Shown piece by piece: positions 15,301 to 23,959 of a DNA stretch of 33,613 bases. The notes beneath the pieces are model-generated. The model made no database searches and was not told the origin of the DNA. It was given only the letters and a program-made list of their open reading frames with translations. Numbering within the stretch: position 1 is the first letter of the stretch; each line of letters begins with the position of its first letter. The stretch comes from Elusimicrobiota bacterium (GTDB taxonomy: Bacteria; Elusimicrobiota; Elusimicrobia; Elusimicrobiales; UBA9959). A program made the position numbers and the translations under genes. The stretch spans positions 1 to 33,613 of the forward strand of contig JAJUJA010000011.1 in NCBI GenBank assembly GCA_029267355.1, given 5' to 3'.

Positions 15301-16789
15301 TCATCAAAAGAACATTGCCTTTTGAAGCGTCATTAAGACTTTCTTTTCCGGTTTTTGATTTTTCCATGGCCCTGGCTAGCTCGTTTTTTCTTGAGGCAAG
15401 TATATCAGCCAAATTTTCGGCTATTTCCGGTCTGGATGAAAGTATAACTGAAAAATCTTTTTTATCAAGACGGTAACAAACCGTTTCTCCGTCTGAAACT
15501 GCCGTGGCAGTTCTCGGTTCGCCTGTTAAGAGTCCCATTTCCCCCATAAAATCTCCGGCGGAAAGAGTCTTGAGAATTTCTGAACCGTTTATTTCTTTAC
15601 CGTCTCCCAGAACTATATTCGCTTTTCCTTCAGAGATTATGTAAAGGCAATCGGCCTTTTCGCCGCGTTTCATTATAATTTCGCCGCCGCTGAAAGGAGA
15701 GACCTTCAGAGAATCGGCCAAAATTTTTAACTCCTCTTCTGTGAGCGGCTTTAAAATATCAACTTTTTTAAGAGAGGACAATCTCTTTGAAAATTCCTCT
15801 TTTTCCCTATTTTCCCTGAATTCTCTTGCGGCTTCGCTTGTAACCACGGAGCGATTGGCCACAAAAAGTTCAATGCCGGCTCTGGCCAAAGCGTAATAAA
15901 TCCTGATTCTCACATCGGAATCCGTTCTTCCCGGAGAAGAAAGGTCTGAAAGGTAATACCTTAAAGCGTATACTATGCAATTAGGCTGGAACTCCTTTAC
16001 GGCGCAATACGGGGCTGGAGAGTCGGAAACATTTTTAAGAGGTTTTTCTGAAAAAGACCTTTCAACGGCCGATATTACCTTCCCCGGCGGAACATCATAA
16101 AAGACATTGAAACAAACTTCCCTGAACCTTATATTGCCGGCCGCTTTTCCCATAACATTTATAACGCCTTTCATAAGCATTATGTTTGGAATTATAAGCA
16201 AGTCTCCGTCAAGAGTTTCAAGCGTGGCATAGCGCCACCTAAGTTCCCTGAGTATGCCCTGCCTGCCGTCTATTTCTATCATATCTCCGGGCTTGAAAGA
16301 ATTTTCAAGATGTATGACCGTACCGCCTATTATGTTTGAAAGAGTATCCTGAATTGAAAACGCTATGACACCCGTCAAAACTGCCGAGGTGGTCAGTATT
16401 CCGCTCAAGTTTGAACCGTGAGCTGAAAGCACAGCCAGAGAAGCTATAGCGTAAAGGGCGGCAGTTATAATATCCTGCGCAAAGGTGGAGATATTTATGC
16501 CGGCCTTATCAGACATAAAATGAAAAAAGACTGAAACAAGCAGAGTTAAGGCAGAAAAAGAAGCAAATAGAGAGGCGGATATGCCCGAAAGATAGAGAGC
16601 TTTTTGCGGAATGAAAGAAGAAAAATAAGGGGCAAATGAAAAAAGCAGAGAGATAAGGCCCATATAAAGAGCCGGCTTAAGCCTTTTTATTCTGCCTTTG
16701 AAAATAAAAGCCGCCGCATAAATAGAAATGAACAGAACGGCATAAAAAAATATCTGGCCGAGGCCGAAAAAATCTTTCATTTTTTCCAT
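15278..16789 (-). CDS. MscS-type mechanosensitive channel fused to cyclic-nucleotide-binding domain
   Basis: The 503-residue protein has several N-terminal membrane helices (about 10-30, 38-60, 65-92, 103-125). The MscS pore and beta domain follows: SIQDTLSNIIGGTVIHLENSFKPGDMIEIDG (145-175), then the family's LRWRYATLETLDGDLLIIPN. After about residue 345 comes a cyclic-nucleotide-binding domain: EIIMKRGEKADCLYIISEGKANIVL and the phosphate-binding-cassette-like GDFMGEMGLLTGEPRTATAVSDGE. The family opens to relieve osmotic stress; the fused domain suggests gating by cAMP, cGMP or another dinucleotide, which is inference. ATG 16789 follows TAAAAT plus six bases; the GTG two codons upstream is the alternative. 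It ends with TAG. Confidence 0.92.
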   Translation of the reverse strand: MEKMKDFFGLGQIFFYAVLFISIYAAAFIFKGRIKRLKPALYMGLISLLFSFAPYFSSFIPQKALYLSGISASLFASFSALTLLVSVFFHFMSDKAGINISTFAQDIITAALYAIASLAVLSAHGSNLSGILTTSAVLTGVIAFSIQDTLSNIIGGTVIHLENSFKPGDMIEIDGRQGILRELRWRYATLETLDGDLLIIPNIMLMKGVINVMGKAAGNIRFREVCFNVFYDVPPGKVISAVERSFSEKPLKNVSDSPAPYCAVKEFQPNCIVYALRYYLSDLSSPGRTDSDVRIRIYYALARAGIELFVANRSVVTSEAAREFRENREKEEFSKRLSSLKKVDILKPLTEEELKILADSLKVSPFSGGEIIMKRGEKADCLYIISEGKANIVLGDGKEINGSEILKTLSAGDFMGEMGLLTGEPRTATAVSDGETVCYRLDKKDFSVILSSRPEIAENLADILASRKNELARAMEKSKTGKESLNDASKGNVLLMIRRFFDI

Positions 16790-16795
16790 AATCAC

Positions 16796-16801
16796 ATTTT
16801 A
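16796..16801 (-). promoter_or_regulatory. -10 element of the MscS-type gene (leaderless geometry)
   Basis: On the minus strand TAAAAT (16801-16796) is followed by GTGATT and ATG 16789, again with a six-base gap and no Shine-Dalgarno. A -35 element is not convincing. Confidence 0.45.
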
Positions 16802-16832
16802 GAATATTGCACAGAGAAAGTCTTCAAAAAAG

Positions 16833-17351
16833 TTAGAGGCTGATTCTTTTGCCCGCTTTGATAAAAATATTTCCCGTAACATGGTGAATGGTTTTCGGCT
16901 CCCTGACGGAAAGGTCGCAATGAGCTTTTACGGCTTTTAACACGAAAAAATCATATTTTTTAGACATTTTGGAATCATGAACTTTGCACTCTATGCAGGC
17001 ATAGCATTCATCTATAAGCGGAGCTTTGACTTGAGAGGCCTCAACAGAAGTAAGTCCGGTTTTAAGAAATTTATCAGTCTTATATCCGCTCACTTTGCCG
17101 GCAAATAGCGATTGCTTTGCTATTTTGACTGTAGGGATATTTATAACGGCCTCTTTTGTTTCAAGCAGGGCTTTATGCGTAAAACTGTCTGAGCCGATAA
17201 CCACTCCTATCAATGGCGGGTCAAAATCCAGCATAGTATGCCAGCTCACGGGCATAAAATTATTCCTGCCTTTGTAAAAGGTGGAAACAAGTATCACCGG
17301 CCCTGATTGAAGGAGTGAATTGACCTTGTTCAATGGAAATATTTTTTTCAT
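16833..17351 (-). CDS. Flavin reductase-like / flavoredoxin FMN-binding protein
   Basis: The 172-residue protein has the split-barrel flavin-reductase layout, close to flavoredoxins: GPVILVSTFYKGRNNFMPVSWHTMLDFDPPLIGVVIG (about 17-53, FMN site), then EAVINIPTV and a C-terminal HHVTGNIFIKAGK. Such proteins bind FMN and pass electrons or reduce free flavin. GGAGG four bases upstream of ATG 17351 sets the start; the longer frame from 17393 runs back through an intergenic hairpin. It is 54 bases downstream of aclA on the same strand, separated by a 14-bp stem-loop, and is probably expressed at a lower level from the acn operon. A role in carbon metabolism is not shown by the sequence. Confidence 0.88.
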   Translation of the reverse strand: MKKIFPLNKVNSLLQSGPVILVSTFYKGRNNFMPVSWHTMLDFDPPLIGVVIGSDSFTHKALLETKEAVINIPTVKIAKQSLFAGKVSGYKTDKFLKTGLTSVEASQVKAPLIDECYACIECKVHDSKMSKKYDFFVLKAVKAHCDLSVREPKTIHHVTGNIFIKAGKRISL

Positions 17352-17363
17352 TTTGCCTCCAAA

Positions 17364-17397
17364 TACAATGCCTCCGCTTTGATGCGGAGGCATTGTA
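17364..17397 (-). terminator. Intercistronic stem-loop between aclA and the flavoredoxin gene
   Basis: A perfect 14-bp stem (17364-17377 with 17384-17397) encloses the loop TTTGAT. It starts nine bases after the aclA stop. No T-run follows on the minus strand; instead ATTTGGAGGCAAA leads into the next start codon. It may be an RNA-stability or partial-termination element. Its GCCTCC arm could also pair with the downstream GGAGGC ribosome-binding site. Confidence 0.6.
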
Positions 17398-17405
17398 ACA
17401 AAACA

Positions 17406-19232
17406 TTACAGGTCTGTCATATAAGCTATTTCATCGTAAGGGGTCCTGTAAAGCGGCTGCTTAAGTCTCTTCTGGTCAAATATATGGCCGAATATGCCTA
17501 TGGATCTGGCCACGACGAAAAGCGCGTTCAGGCAGCCGAGATTCACTATGTCGTCAATTTCCTTCTTTGAAAATCCGCAGCTGTTAAGCATATCCACAAA
17601 GCATATGCCTATGCAGCCGTCAACATTGAGTATGAGATTTCCTTTCTTGGCTGTCGTAAGTTTTTCAACTTCCAAAGCATAATCGAGCAGGGCCGTATTT
17701 TTGAAATGCTTTTTGCAGAAGGCCTTAAGCTGAGTTACGCGCATATCCGGATTTGTCACACTTTTCACTCTGTGGCCTATGCCGGGTATCGGTATTCCCC
17801 TGCTTTTCATTTCTTTTATGAACTGCTCCGGCTTGAGACCGCTTTCATGGGCTCTTTTGAATTCCTGAGCCGCGCCGTCTATGGCTCCGCCGAATCTCGG
17901 GCCTATAGTCAAAAGGCCTGAAACAAGCGATGAGATTATGTCTTTGCCTGCTCTGGCCGCGACTATGGCATTATGCGCGCCGCTTACTGCCGGGCCATGA
18001 TCCGCCGTGAGGATTATTGATGTTTCCAGAAATTTTCTGGCATAAGAAGGAAGCTCTTTTTTAAACCACAAAAGGCCGATAACCCCGCCTATACCCATTT
18101 CGCTCTCTATTATTCTGGATATCGGTATGTTTCTGTATTCAAGCTCCTCTTTTTTTTCATTTGAAATCGTTGTTATGAAAGTGGTTGATTTTCTTATTTT
18201 CCCTTCTTTCAGCGCCTGATTGAAGTCCATAGGCAGAGACGGGGCTTCAACCTCTTCAGCCGGTTTTATAATTCCTTTTTTAACAAGATTCTTGTATGTT
18301 TCGTTTATTTTCATGCCGTAATCGTCAAATGAATCTGGAACTATGGCGCCGGCTTCTTTCAAAGCCCTGTTCTTTGCGTCGGCAGTTTCCAGCTCGCTGC
18401 CGGCCTTGGCGCCTGCATGACCGAATTGCACGCCGGCAGGAAACATTTTGGAACAGGTGCCTGTCACCCATATTACAAGCGGCTTTCTGATTTTTTTTGA
18501 TTTGAGCGCGTCAACTATTTTCAGTTCTTCAGTGCCGCCTATCTCGCCGAGAGCGACTATCATCTTGACCTGAGGTATGGCTTCGTAGCGAAGTATATGA
18601 TCTAAAAGAGTGGAGCCCGGATAAGCATCACCGCCTATCGCTATGCCTTCATAAAGGCCGTCGGTGTTTCTGGCTATGATGTTGTAGCATTCATTGGACA
18701 AGCCGCCGGATTTTGATACAAAGCCGACGCTGCCGGGGCGATGAAGCTTTGACTCTATTATGTTCTCATAAGTGCCTGCGGTATTTCCTATCTTGAAACA
18801 GCCGGCTTTTATTCCTCCGACCGTGGCAGGACCTATGACTATTTTGTCCAGTTTTTTGGCCGTTGCCGCTATTATTCTTGCCCTTCTTTCGGGCACGCCT
18901 TCAGCTATGACAGCCGCTGTTTTTATATTGGGGTGATTCAGTGCCTCCATAGTTGACTCAAAAGCGCTTCTGAAGGAAGCGAAATTGAGCATTACATCGG
19001 CTTCAGGGTGATTTTCGGCGGCCGAGGCAAAATCCCTGTATATAGGTATAAGTATTTCGCCTTTTCCGAAAAAAGCCTTATGCCAGCCGTCAGAACCGGG
19101 ATTTACTATCGCCGCCACAGAAGGCTTTTTTCTTGAACAGGCAAAATCAAAATCAAGCATTCTCTGTATGGCGTTCACATGGTAGCCGTAAATTATGGCC
19201 TGAGTATCTTTTGAAAATATTTCAGGTTTCAT
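17406..19232 (-). CDS. aclA: ATP-citrate lyase, large subunit (citrate synthase-like, phosphohistidine)
   Basis: With the small subunit this enzyme cleaves citrate to acetyl-CoA and oxaloacetate using ATP and CoA. The 608-residue product is a CoA-ligase alpha part followed by a citrate-synthase homology domain. The autophosphorylated histidine is His272 in VQFGHAGAKAGSELETADAK. In the C-terminal domain TADHGPAVSGAHN and GIGHRVKSVTNPDMRV (His487) match the citryl-CoA lyase site, and GLCLNALFVVARSIG-like sequence completes it. The 1827-bp gene is the same length as I recall for aclA of green sulfur bacteria; the naming follows that convention, large subunit AclA. Its ATG overlaps the aclB stop by four bases (ATGA), so the two are translationally coupled. 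Confidence 0.95.
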   Translation of the reverse strand: MKPEIFSKDTQAIIYGYHVNAIQRMLDFDFACSRKKPSVAAIVNPGSDGWHKAFFGKGEILIPIYRDFASAAENHPEADVMLNFASFRSAFESTMEALNHPNIKTAAVIAEGVPERRARIIAATAKKLDKIVIGPATVGGIKAGCFKIGNTAGTYENIIESKLHRPGSVGFVSKSGGLSNECYNIIARNTDGLYEGIAIGGDAYPGSTLLDHILRYEAIPQVKMIVALGEIGGTEELKIVDALKSKKIRKPLVIWVTGTCSKMFPAGVQFGHAGAKAGSELETADAKNRALKEAGAIVPDSFDDYGMKINETYKNLVKKGIIKPAEEVEAPSLPMDFNQALKEGKIRKSTTFITTISNEKKEELEYRNIPISRIIESEMGIGGVIGLLWFKKELPSYARKFLETSIILTADHGPAVSGAHNAIVAARAGKDIISSLVSGLLTIGPRFGGAIDGAAQEFKRAHESGLKPEQFIKEMKSRGIPIPGIGHRVKSVTNPDMRVTQLKAFCKKHFKNTALLDYALEVEKLTTAKKGNLILNVDGCIGICFVDMLNSCGFSKKEIDDIVNLGCLNALFVVARSIGIFGHIFDQKRLKQPLYRTPYDEIAYMTDL

Positions 19233-20530
19233 TTTTCCCCTCCGGTTTTAGCGGTTTTTTTTACATTGGATTTTTCCTTTAATGCCATGGAAACGACAGC
19301 CGTCATATGAGTTTCAGGGCCGTAAACCTCTATCGGCACGCCGAGAGTTTCGCCGAGTTTTCTCATATTGGCCAGGCCCTCCTTGTAATTCGGGCCGCCT
19401 CTTCTGACAAATATCCTGACTTTATTTTCTATAAGTTTGCTTTTATACTCGGTCAAGGCCTTTATTATACCCTTAAATGTTTTAGCCACATCAGTAAAGT
19501 TTGCTATACCGCCGCCTATTATGAGAATTTTGCCGCGGGGGTCTTTTTTTCTGGTCATAAGGTCTAGTATGGTTTTAGCATACTGATAAGTGTCCTCGGT
19601 GGACGGGTCGCCTGAATATTCGCCGTAATTTGCCAGCTCCTTTGAAAAGCCGAGGTCGCAAACAGTATCGGCGTATATAACTGAAGCTCCGCCGCCGGCC
19701 ACCATATTCCAGATTCTGCCTTCAGGATTGAGTATCGTAAGCTTCAGGCTGGCGCCGGTCTTTTCGTCAATAGAGCGTATGAACATTTCCTCTTTTGTGT
19801 AATGCTGGCCGAAAGATGAAGGGAATTCCAGCTCGCCCCATATTTTGCCGCATTCAAAGGCCGCTGTGTCGTCAAGTCTGGCCACCAGATCAAGCGGCAC
19901 TATGTCCGAACCGGAAAAAGTGAAGGGATTTATCTCAAGATAAGTGAAATGTCCCTTCACATATACCTTATGCAAAGCCCTGACAAAGTTTTCTATTTCC
20001 TTTTTCCTGTCTCCAACAGCCGGCATATTAAGCTCAATTTCATCTATGGAAGAAAGCACGGGGACATTTGTTTCTTTGACTCTCTCCCAGTTCTCTTCAA
20101 CGTAAATTCCGCCTTTATCTGAAAGGTAAATCGTATCGTATTCGCGATATGATCTTATCGCAACATAAAACTCCTCGTCCTCTTTATGGGGAGTGAACGG
20201 CTCTATGAGAAAATCTTTAAGTTCTCCTGTTGTTTTGCCTACCGTGACAGTCTTGTTCATTCTCTCGGCTATCCACTTCTGCGCAGTTTTCCAGTCGGCA
20301 TTGAGACAGATAAGCCCGTGCTTGCCTCTCTTTCCAAAAAGCTGATCCGGTTTAACAACCAGTCTCTCTTTTTCAAGCCATGGATTTTCTTTTGCAAGTT
20401 TTTTCAAATCTGTATCGGGTCTGACCAGGGCAAGTTTTGCGGATCTTCCCTTGAAGGAAGCAATAAACTCGCTAAGGCCGTCAAAAAGTATCTTTTTGCC
20501 TTCGTATTCTCTTATTCCCTTTTGAGCCAT
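19229..20530 (-). CDS. aclB: ATP-citrate lyase, small subunit (ATP-grasp and citrate-binding)
   Basis: The 433-residue subunit carries the ATP-grasp part (about 1-240, including GHFTYLEINPFTFSGSDIVPLDLVARLDDTA, equivalent to the succinyl-CoA synthetase beta chain). It also carries the citrate-binding part (about 265-420), with NMVAGGGASVIYADTVCDLG, LIIGGGIANFTDVAKTFKGI, FVRRGGPNYKEGL and ETHMTAVVSMAL. It makes the citryl-phosphate step possible with the large subunit downstream. The start at 20530 has GGGGA about eight bases upstream. A 10-bp stem-loop lies between icd and this gene. The coupled order aclB-aclA is that of green sulfur bacteria. Confidence 0.95.
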   Translation of the reverse strand: MAQKGIREYEGKKILFDGLSEFIASFKGRSAKLALVRPDTDLKKLAKENPWLEKERLVVKPDQLFGKRGKHGLICLNADWKTAQKWIAERMNKTVTVGKTTGELKDFLIEPFTPHKEDEEFYVAIRSYREYDTIYLSDKGGIYVEENWERVKETNVPVLSSIDEIELNMPAVGDRKKEIENFVRALHKVYVKGHFTYLEINPFTFSGSDIVPLDLVARLDDTAAFECGKIWGELEFPSSFGQHYTKEEMFIRSIDEKTGASLKLTILNPEGRIWNMVAGGGASVIYADTVCDLGFSKELANYGEYSGDPSTEDTYQYAKTILDLMTRKKDPRGKILIIGGGIANFTDVAKTFKGIIKALTEYKSKLIENKVRIFVRRGGPNYKEGLANMRKLGETLGVPIEVYGPETHMTAVVSMALKEKSNVKKTAKTGGEK

Positions 20531-20547
20531 AATTTCCCCTTTAAAAC

Positions 20548-20572
20548 GGGCGTCCCGATGGACGGGACGCCC
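20548..20572 (-). other. Intercistronic stem-loop between icd and aclB
   Basis: GGGCGTCCCG (20548-20557) pairs perfectly with CGGGACGCCC (20563-20572) around a 5-base loop. On the minus strand it is followed by GTTTTAAAGGGG, that is, a short T-run and then the aclB ribosome-binding site. It could attenuate transcription or protect the mRNA end, which would let icd and aclBA be expressed at different levels. Confidence 0.6.
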
Positions 20573-20587
20573 TGAATAAAGAACATT

Positions 20588-21799
20588 TTATTTAACAGCA
20601 GCGCCGAGCCTGTCAGCGACCTTGTCTATGAAGCTCTCTGTGGTTTCATAGCCTTTAGGCGCAGGATTGCAGAGAGGAACGAGATCCTTTGTCACTATGC
20701 CTTCCTCTATACAGTCCAGAACCGCTTTTTCAAGAGCTTCGCCGAACCTGACAACATCCGGGGTTTTATCAAGTTCGCCTCGTTTCTTCAAGGCGCCTGT
20801 CCAGGCGAATATTGAAGCCACCGAATTGGTGCTTGTCTTGTTTCCTTTGAGATGCTCGTAGTAATGTCTTCTGACAGTGCCGTGAGCGGCCTCATACTCA
20901 AACTTGCCGTCCGGGCTTACAAGAACTGATGTCATCATGCCCAGACTGCCGAAACCGGCGGCTATCATATCTGAGAAAACATCTCCATCATAGTTTCTCA
21001 TGGCCCACAGTATTCCGCCTTCATGCTTCATAATCTGAGCCACGGCGTCGTCTATAAGCAGGAAACGGTAACTTATGCCGGCCTTATCCATTTCATTTTT
21101 ATGGGCAAGAACTTCTTCATTAAATATGTCCTTGAATCTCGCATGGTATTTTTTGCTGATGGTATCCTTGCAGGCAAACCACAAATCAACTTTTTCCGAA
21201 ATGGCATAATTTATACAGGCCTGAGCGAAGGAATGTATTGATTTGTCTGTATTGTGCATACCCATTATGACGCCCGGGCCGTTGAATTTATTTATCGTTG
21301 CCCTTATCTCGGCGCTGCCGTCATCCGGGGTGAACAATATCTCAGCCTTGCCGGGTCTGTCTGCTATAACTTCCATTGACTTATAAAGGTCGCCGTAAGC
21401 GTGCCTGCCCACAGTTATCGGCTTTTTCCAGCTTCTAACGGCAGGCGTTATATTTTTGACTATTATCGGCTTTCTGAAAACAGTGCCGTCAAGTATGCTT
21501 CTTATGGTGCCGTTGGGAGAAGGCCAGGCTTTTTTGAGTTTATACTCGGTTATTCTCTCGGCATCGGGAGTTATAGTGGCGCATTTGACGCCTACACCGT
21601 ATTCCTTTATGGCATTGGCGGCATCCACTGTTATTTTATCGTCAGTTTCGTCTCTCTTGGGCAGGCCGAGATCATAATACTTCAGGTCTATGTCTAAATG
21701 AGGCAGTATAAGTTTGTCCTTTATCATCTGCCATATTATGCGCGTCATTTCATCGCCGTCCATTTCAACTAACGGCGTTTTTACTCTTATTTTAGGCAT
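20588..21799 (-). CDS. icd: NADP-type isocitrate dehydrogenase (eukaryote-like homodimeric type)
   Basis: The 403-residue enzyme interconverts isocitrate and 2-oxoglutarate plus CO2 with NADP(H). It belongs to the branch that includes mitochondrial and cytosolic eukaryotic IDH rather than the E. coli type: [16 protein letters not shown] at the N-terminus, [19 protein letters not shown] (about 95-112) and [26 protein letters not shown] later. AAGGAGG four bases upstream of ATG 21799 fixes the start, and the start overlaps the aconitase gene by 13 bases. Next to ATP-citrate lyase it could work in the carboxylating direction, as in reductive TCA organisms; the sequence alone does not show direction. 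Confidence 0.95.
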   Translation of the reverse strand: MPKIRVKTPLVEMDGDEMTRIIWQMIKDKLILPHLDIDLKYYDLGLPKRDETDDKITVDAANAIKEYGVGVKCATITPDAERITEYKLKKAWPSPNGTIRSILDGTVFRKPIIVKNITPAVRSWKKPITVGRHAYGDLYKSMEVIADRPGKAEILFTPDDGSAEIRATINKFNGPGVIMGMHNTDKSIHSFAQACINYAISEKVDLWFACKDTISKKYHARFKDIFNEEVLAHKNEMDKAGISYRFLLIDDAVAQIMKHEGGILWAMRNYDGDVFSDMIAAGFGSLGMMTSVLVSPDGKFEYEAAHGTVRRHYYEHLKGNKTSTNSVASIFAWTGALKKRGELDKTPDVVRFGEALEKAVLDCIEEGIVTKDLVPLCNPAPKGYETTESFIDKVADRLGAAVK

Positions 21800-23736
21800 T
21801 TATCCTCCTTGGTCGTGTGGTTCAACAATCCCCCGGCTATTAGTATGTTCGTCTGCCTGGGGGATAGAGAGCAGAGGGCTTCTATCGTTTCGCCGCTTCT
21901 TTCATTAAGAAGCTTCACAGTTTCGCCCTTTTCAAAGGTTTCCTTCCACGCCCTGCATGTCAATTTATCGCCGGGCTTTATTTTTTCAATATCGGAAGGA
22001 TTTTTGAAAACTAAAGGCGCTATGCCGAAATTTATCAGATTGGCCGAGTGTATTCTCTCAAATGACTTGGCCAATACGGCTTTAACGCCGAGATACATCG
22101 GACACATGGCAGCATGTTCGCGGCTGGACCCCTGTCCGTATGACTCGCCGGCTACTATTACATTGTGTCCGCCTGCCGACTTGTTATCAAGGCATTTTTT
22201 ATAGAATTGCGGGTCTATGTTTTCAAAAACATACTGGGCATATTTGGGCACATTGGATCGGTATTTAAGCCTGGCGCCTGCCGGCATTATATGGTCTGTT
22301 GTGATTTTATCGCCGAGAACTATCTGAACGGCGCCGTTTAAGGATTCAGGCATAGGGCCGTTTTTAGGCGGTTCGCCTATATTTGGGCCTCTGAAAATCT
22401 CCGTTGATTTAAGAGCCGGCGAAGGCTTAATGAACATTGAATCGTCTATTAAGAATGAAGAAGGCTCTTTTATCTGCGGATAATCAATTCCCGATTTTGA
22501 AGGCGATGTTATTTTGCCTGTTATAGCCGCCAAAGCTGCCATTTCCGGGCTTACAAGATAAACCTGAGCGTCAGCCGTGCCGCTTCTGGCCTCAAAATTT
22601 CTGTTTGAAGTTCTCAGAGAAACGCCGCCGCTTTTTGGAGAAAAATGATTTCCTATGCAGAAGCCGCAGGCGCTTTCCAGAATTCTGGCGCCGCTGTCAA
22701 GCAAATCAGCCAAAGCTCCTTTTCTGGCCATCATTTGAAGCACCTGTCTTGAGCCGGGAGCTATGCCGAGGCTTACCGTGTCTGACACCTTCCTGCCTTT
22801 AAGTATTGCGGCAACTGTAAGCATATCCCTGAGGGAAGAATTGGTGCAGGACCCTATGCAGACCTGGTCCACGCTGATGCCTTCCAGCTCCGATATCTTC
22901 TTTATATTTCCCGGACTGTGCGGGCAGGCCGCCAAAGGTTCCAAAGAGGACAAGTCCACATCTATAACTCTGTCATATTTCGCGCCCTTATCCGCCTTAA
23001 GCTCAACCCAGTCATTTTCTCTTCCCTGTGCTTTGAGGAATTTTTTTGTCACTGAATCCGAAGGGAATACCGAGCATGTCACTCCCATTTCGGCGCCCAT
23101 ATTGGCTATGGTAGCCCTCTGCGGCACCGAAAGAGTTTTAACTCCCGGCCCGCCGTATTCAAGCATAACCCCTACATTGCCTTTTGTAGTAAGTATGGAA
23201 AGCATATGAAGGACTATATCCTTGGCGGTAACCCATGGTTTAAGTTCGCCGGTAAGATTCACAAGATAGACTTTCGGATAGGTGAGATAAAAAAGTCCGC
23301 CGCCCATGGCGACTGCCACATCAAGTCCGCCGGCGCCTATGGCTATCTGGCCTATGCCGCCGCCTGTGGGCGTATGGCTGTCTGAACCGAGCAAAGTGGT
23401 GCCCGGTTTGCCGAAACGTTCAAGATGAACCTGATGGCAAATGCCGTTGCCGGGCCTCGAATAAACTATTCCGTATTTGGCTGCGACGGTTTGAAGGTAT
23501 TTATGATCGTCTGAATTTTCAAAACCGACCTGCACGGTATTATGGTCAACATATGAAACTGAAATGTCGGTTTTTATCTCCTTAAGCCCCATTGCCTCAA
23601 ATTGAAGATAAGCCATGGTTCCGGTGGCGTCCTGTGTAAGTGTCTGGGCTATTCTTATGCCTACTTCGCTTCCCTTGACCGGCTGGCCTTCTCTTATATG
23701 GGAAGAAAGTATTTTTTCAACTATATTCTGTTTCAT
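21787..23736 (-). CDS. acn: Aconitate hydratase
   Basis: The 649-residue enzyme interconverts citrate and isocitrate through a [4Fe-4S] cluster. The cluster ligands are Cys297 (IGSCTNSS), Cys357 and Cys360 (SACGFCIGN), equivalent to Cys385, Cys448 and Cys451 of mitochondrial aconitase. [18 protein letters not shown] lies in the N-terminal half. The swivel domain near the C-terminus has [13 protein letters not shown] and [15 protein letters not shown] with the catalytic Ser-Arg. It is shorter than bacterial AcnA (about 890) and belongs to the compact mitochondrial-like or LeuCD-like branch. AGGAGG lies just upstream of ATG 23736. It is the first gene of acn-icd-aclB-aclA. Confidence 0.96.
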   Translation of the reverse strand: MKQNIVEKILSSHIREGQPVKGSEVGIRIAQTLTQDATGTMAYLQFEAMGLKEIKTDISVSYVDHNTVQVGFENSDDHKYLQTVAAKYGIVYSRPGNGICHQVHLERFGKPGTTLLGSDSHTPTGGGIGQIAIGAGGLDVAVAMGGGLFYLTYPKVYLVNLTGELKPWVTAKDIVLHMLSILTTKGNVGVMLEYGGPGVKTLSVPQRATIANMGAEMGVTCSVFPSDSVTKKFLKAQGRENDWVELKADKGAKYDRVIDVDLSSLEPLAACPHSPGNIKKISELEGISVDQVCIGSCTNSSLRDMLTVAAILKGRKVSDTVSLGIAPGSRQVLQMMARKGALADLLDSGARILESACGFCIGNHFSPKSGGVSLRTSNRNFEARSGTADAQVYLVSPEMAALAAITGKITSPSKSGIDYPQIKEPSSFLIDDSMFIKPSPALKSTEIFRGPNIGEPPKNGPMPESLNGAVQIVLGDKITTDHIMPAGARLKYRSNVPKYAQYVFENIDPQFYKKCLDNKSAGGHNVIVAGESYGQGSSREHAAMCPMYLGVKAVLAKSFERIHSANLINFGIAPLVFKNPSDIEKIKPGDKLTCRAWKETFEKGETVKLLNERSGETIEALCSLSPRQTNILIAGGLLNHTTKEDKCLK

Positions 23737-23862
23737 TTTACCTCCTGATACGCGAGAATCTTTTCAGAATTGTTTTTATTATGATTTGAGATAAAGAGTT
23801 ATAGCACATAGAAGCTCTAAAAAAGGGGCATGATCCGTTAAAATCCGGATATTTCAGATATT

Positions 23863-23891
23863 AATTTACCAAATACTTAATCAACTGTCAA
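23863..23891 (-). promoter_or_regulatory. Candidate promoter of the acn-icd-aclBA operon
   Basis: On the minus strand a perfect TTGACA (23891-23886) is followed after 17 bases by TAAATT (23868-23863). It lies directly downstream of the argF terminator and would give a leader of about 120 bases before the acn ribosome-binding site. A second box TATAAC lies nearer to acn, around 23798-23803, with a poor -35. Confidence 0.5.
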
Positions 23892-23914
23892 AAGCGCCCG
23901 TCAATAAAGGTAAA

Positions 23915-23945
23915 TAAAAAAGCCCGCCTGAAGCGGGCTTTTATT
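23915..23945 (-). terminator. Rho-independent terminator of argF
   Basis: AGCCCGC (23921-23927) pairs with GCGGGCT (23933-23939) around a 5-base loop, flanked by A and T runs. On the minus strand it starts about 20 bases after the argF stop and ends in TTTTTTATTT. Confidence 0.92.
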
Positions 23946-23959
23946 CTTAGCTGCATATT

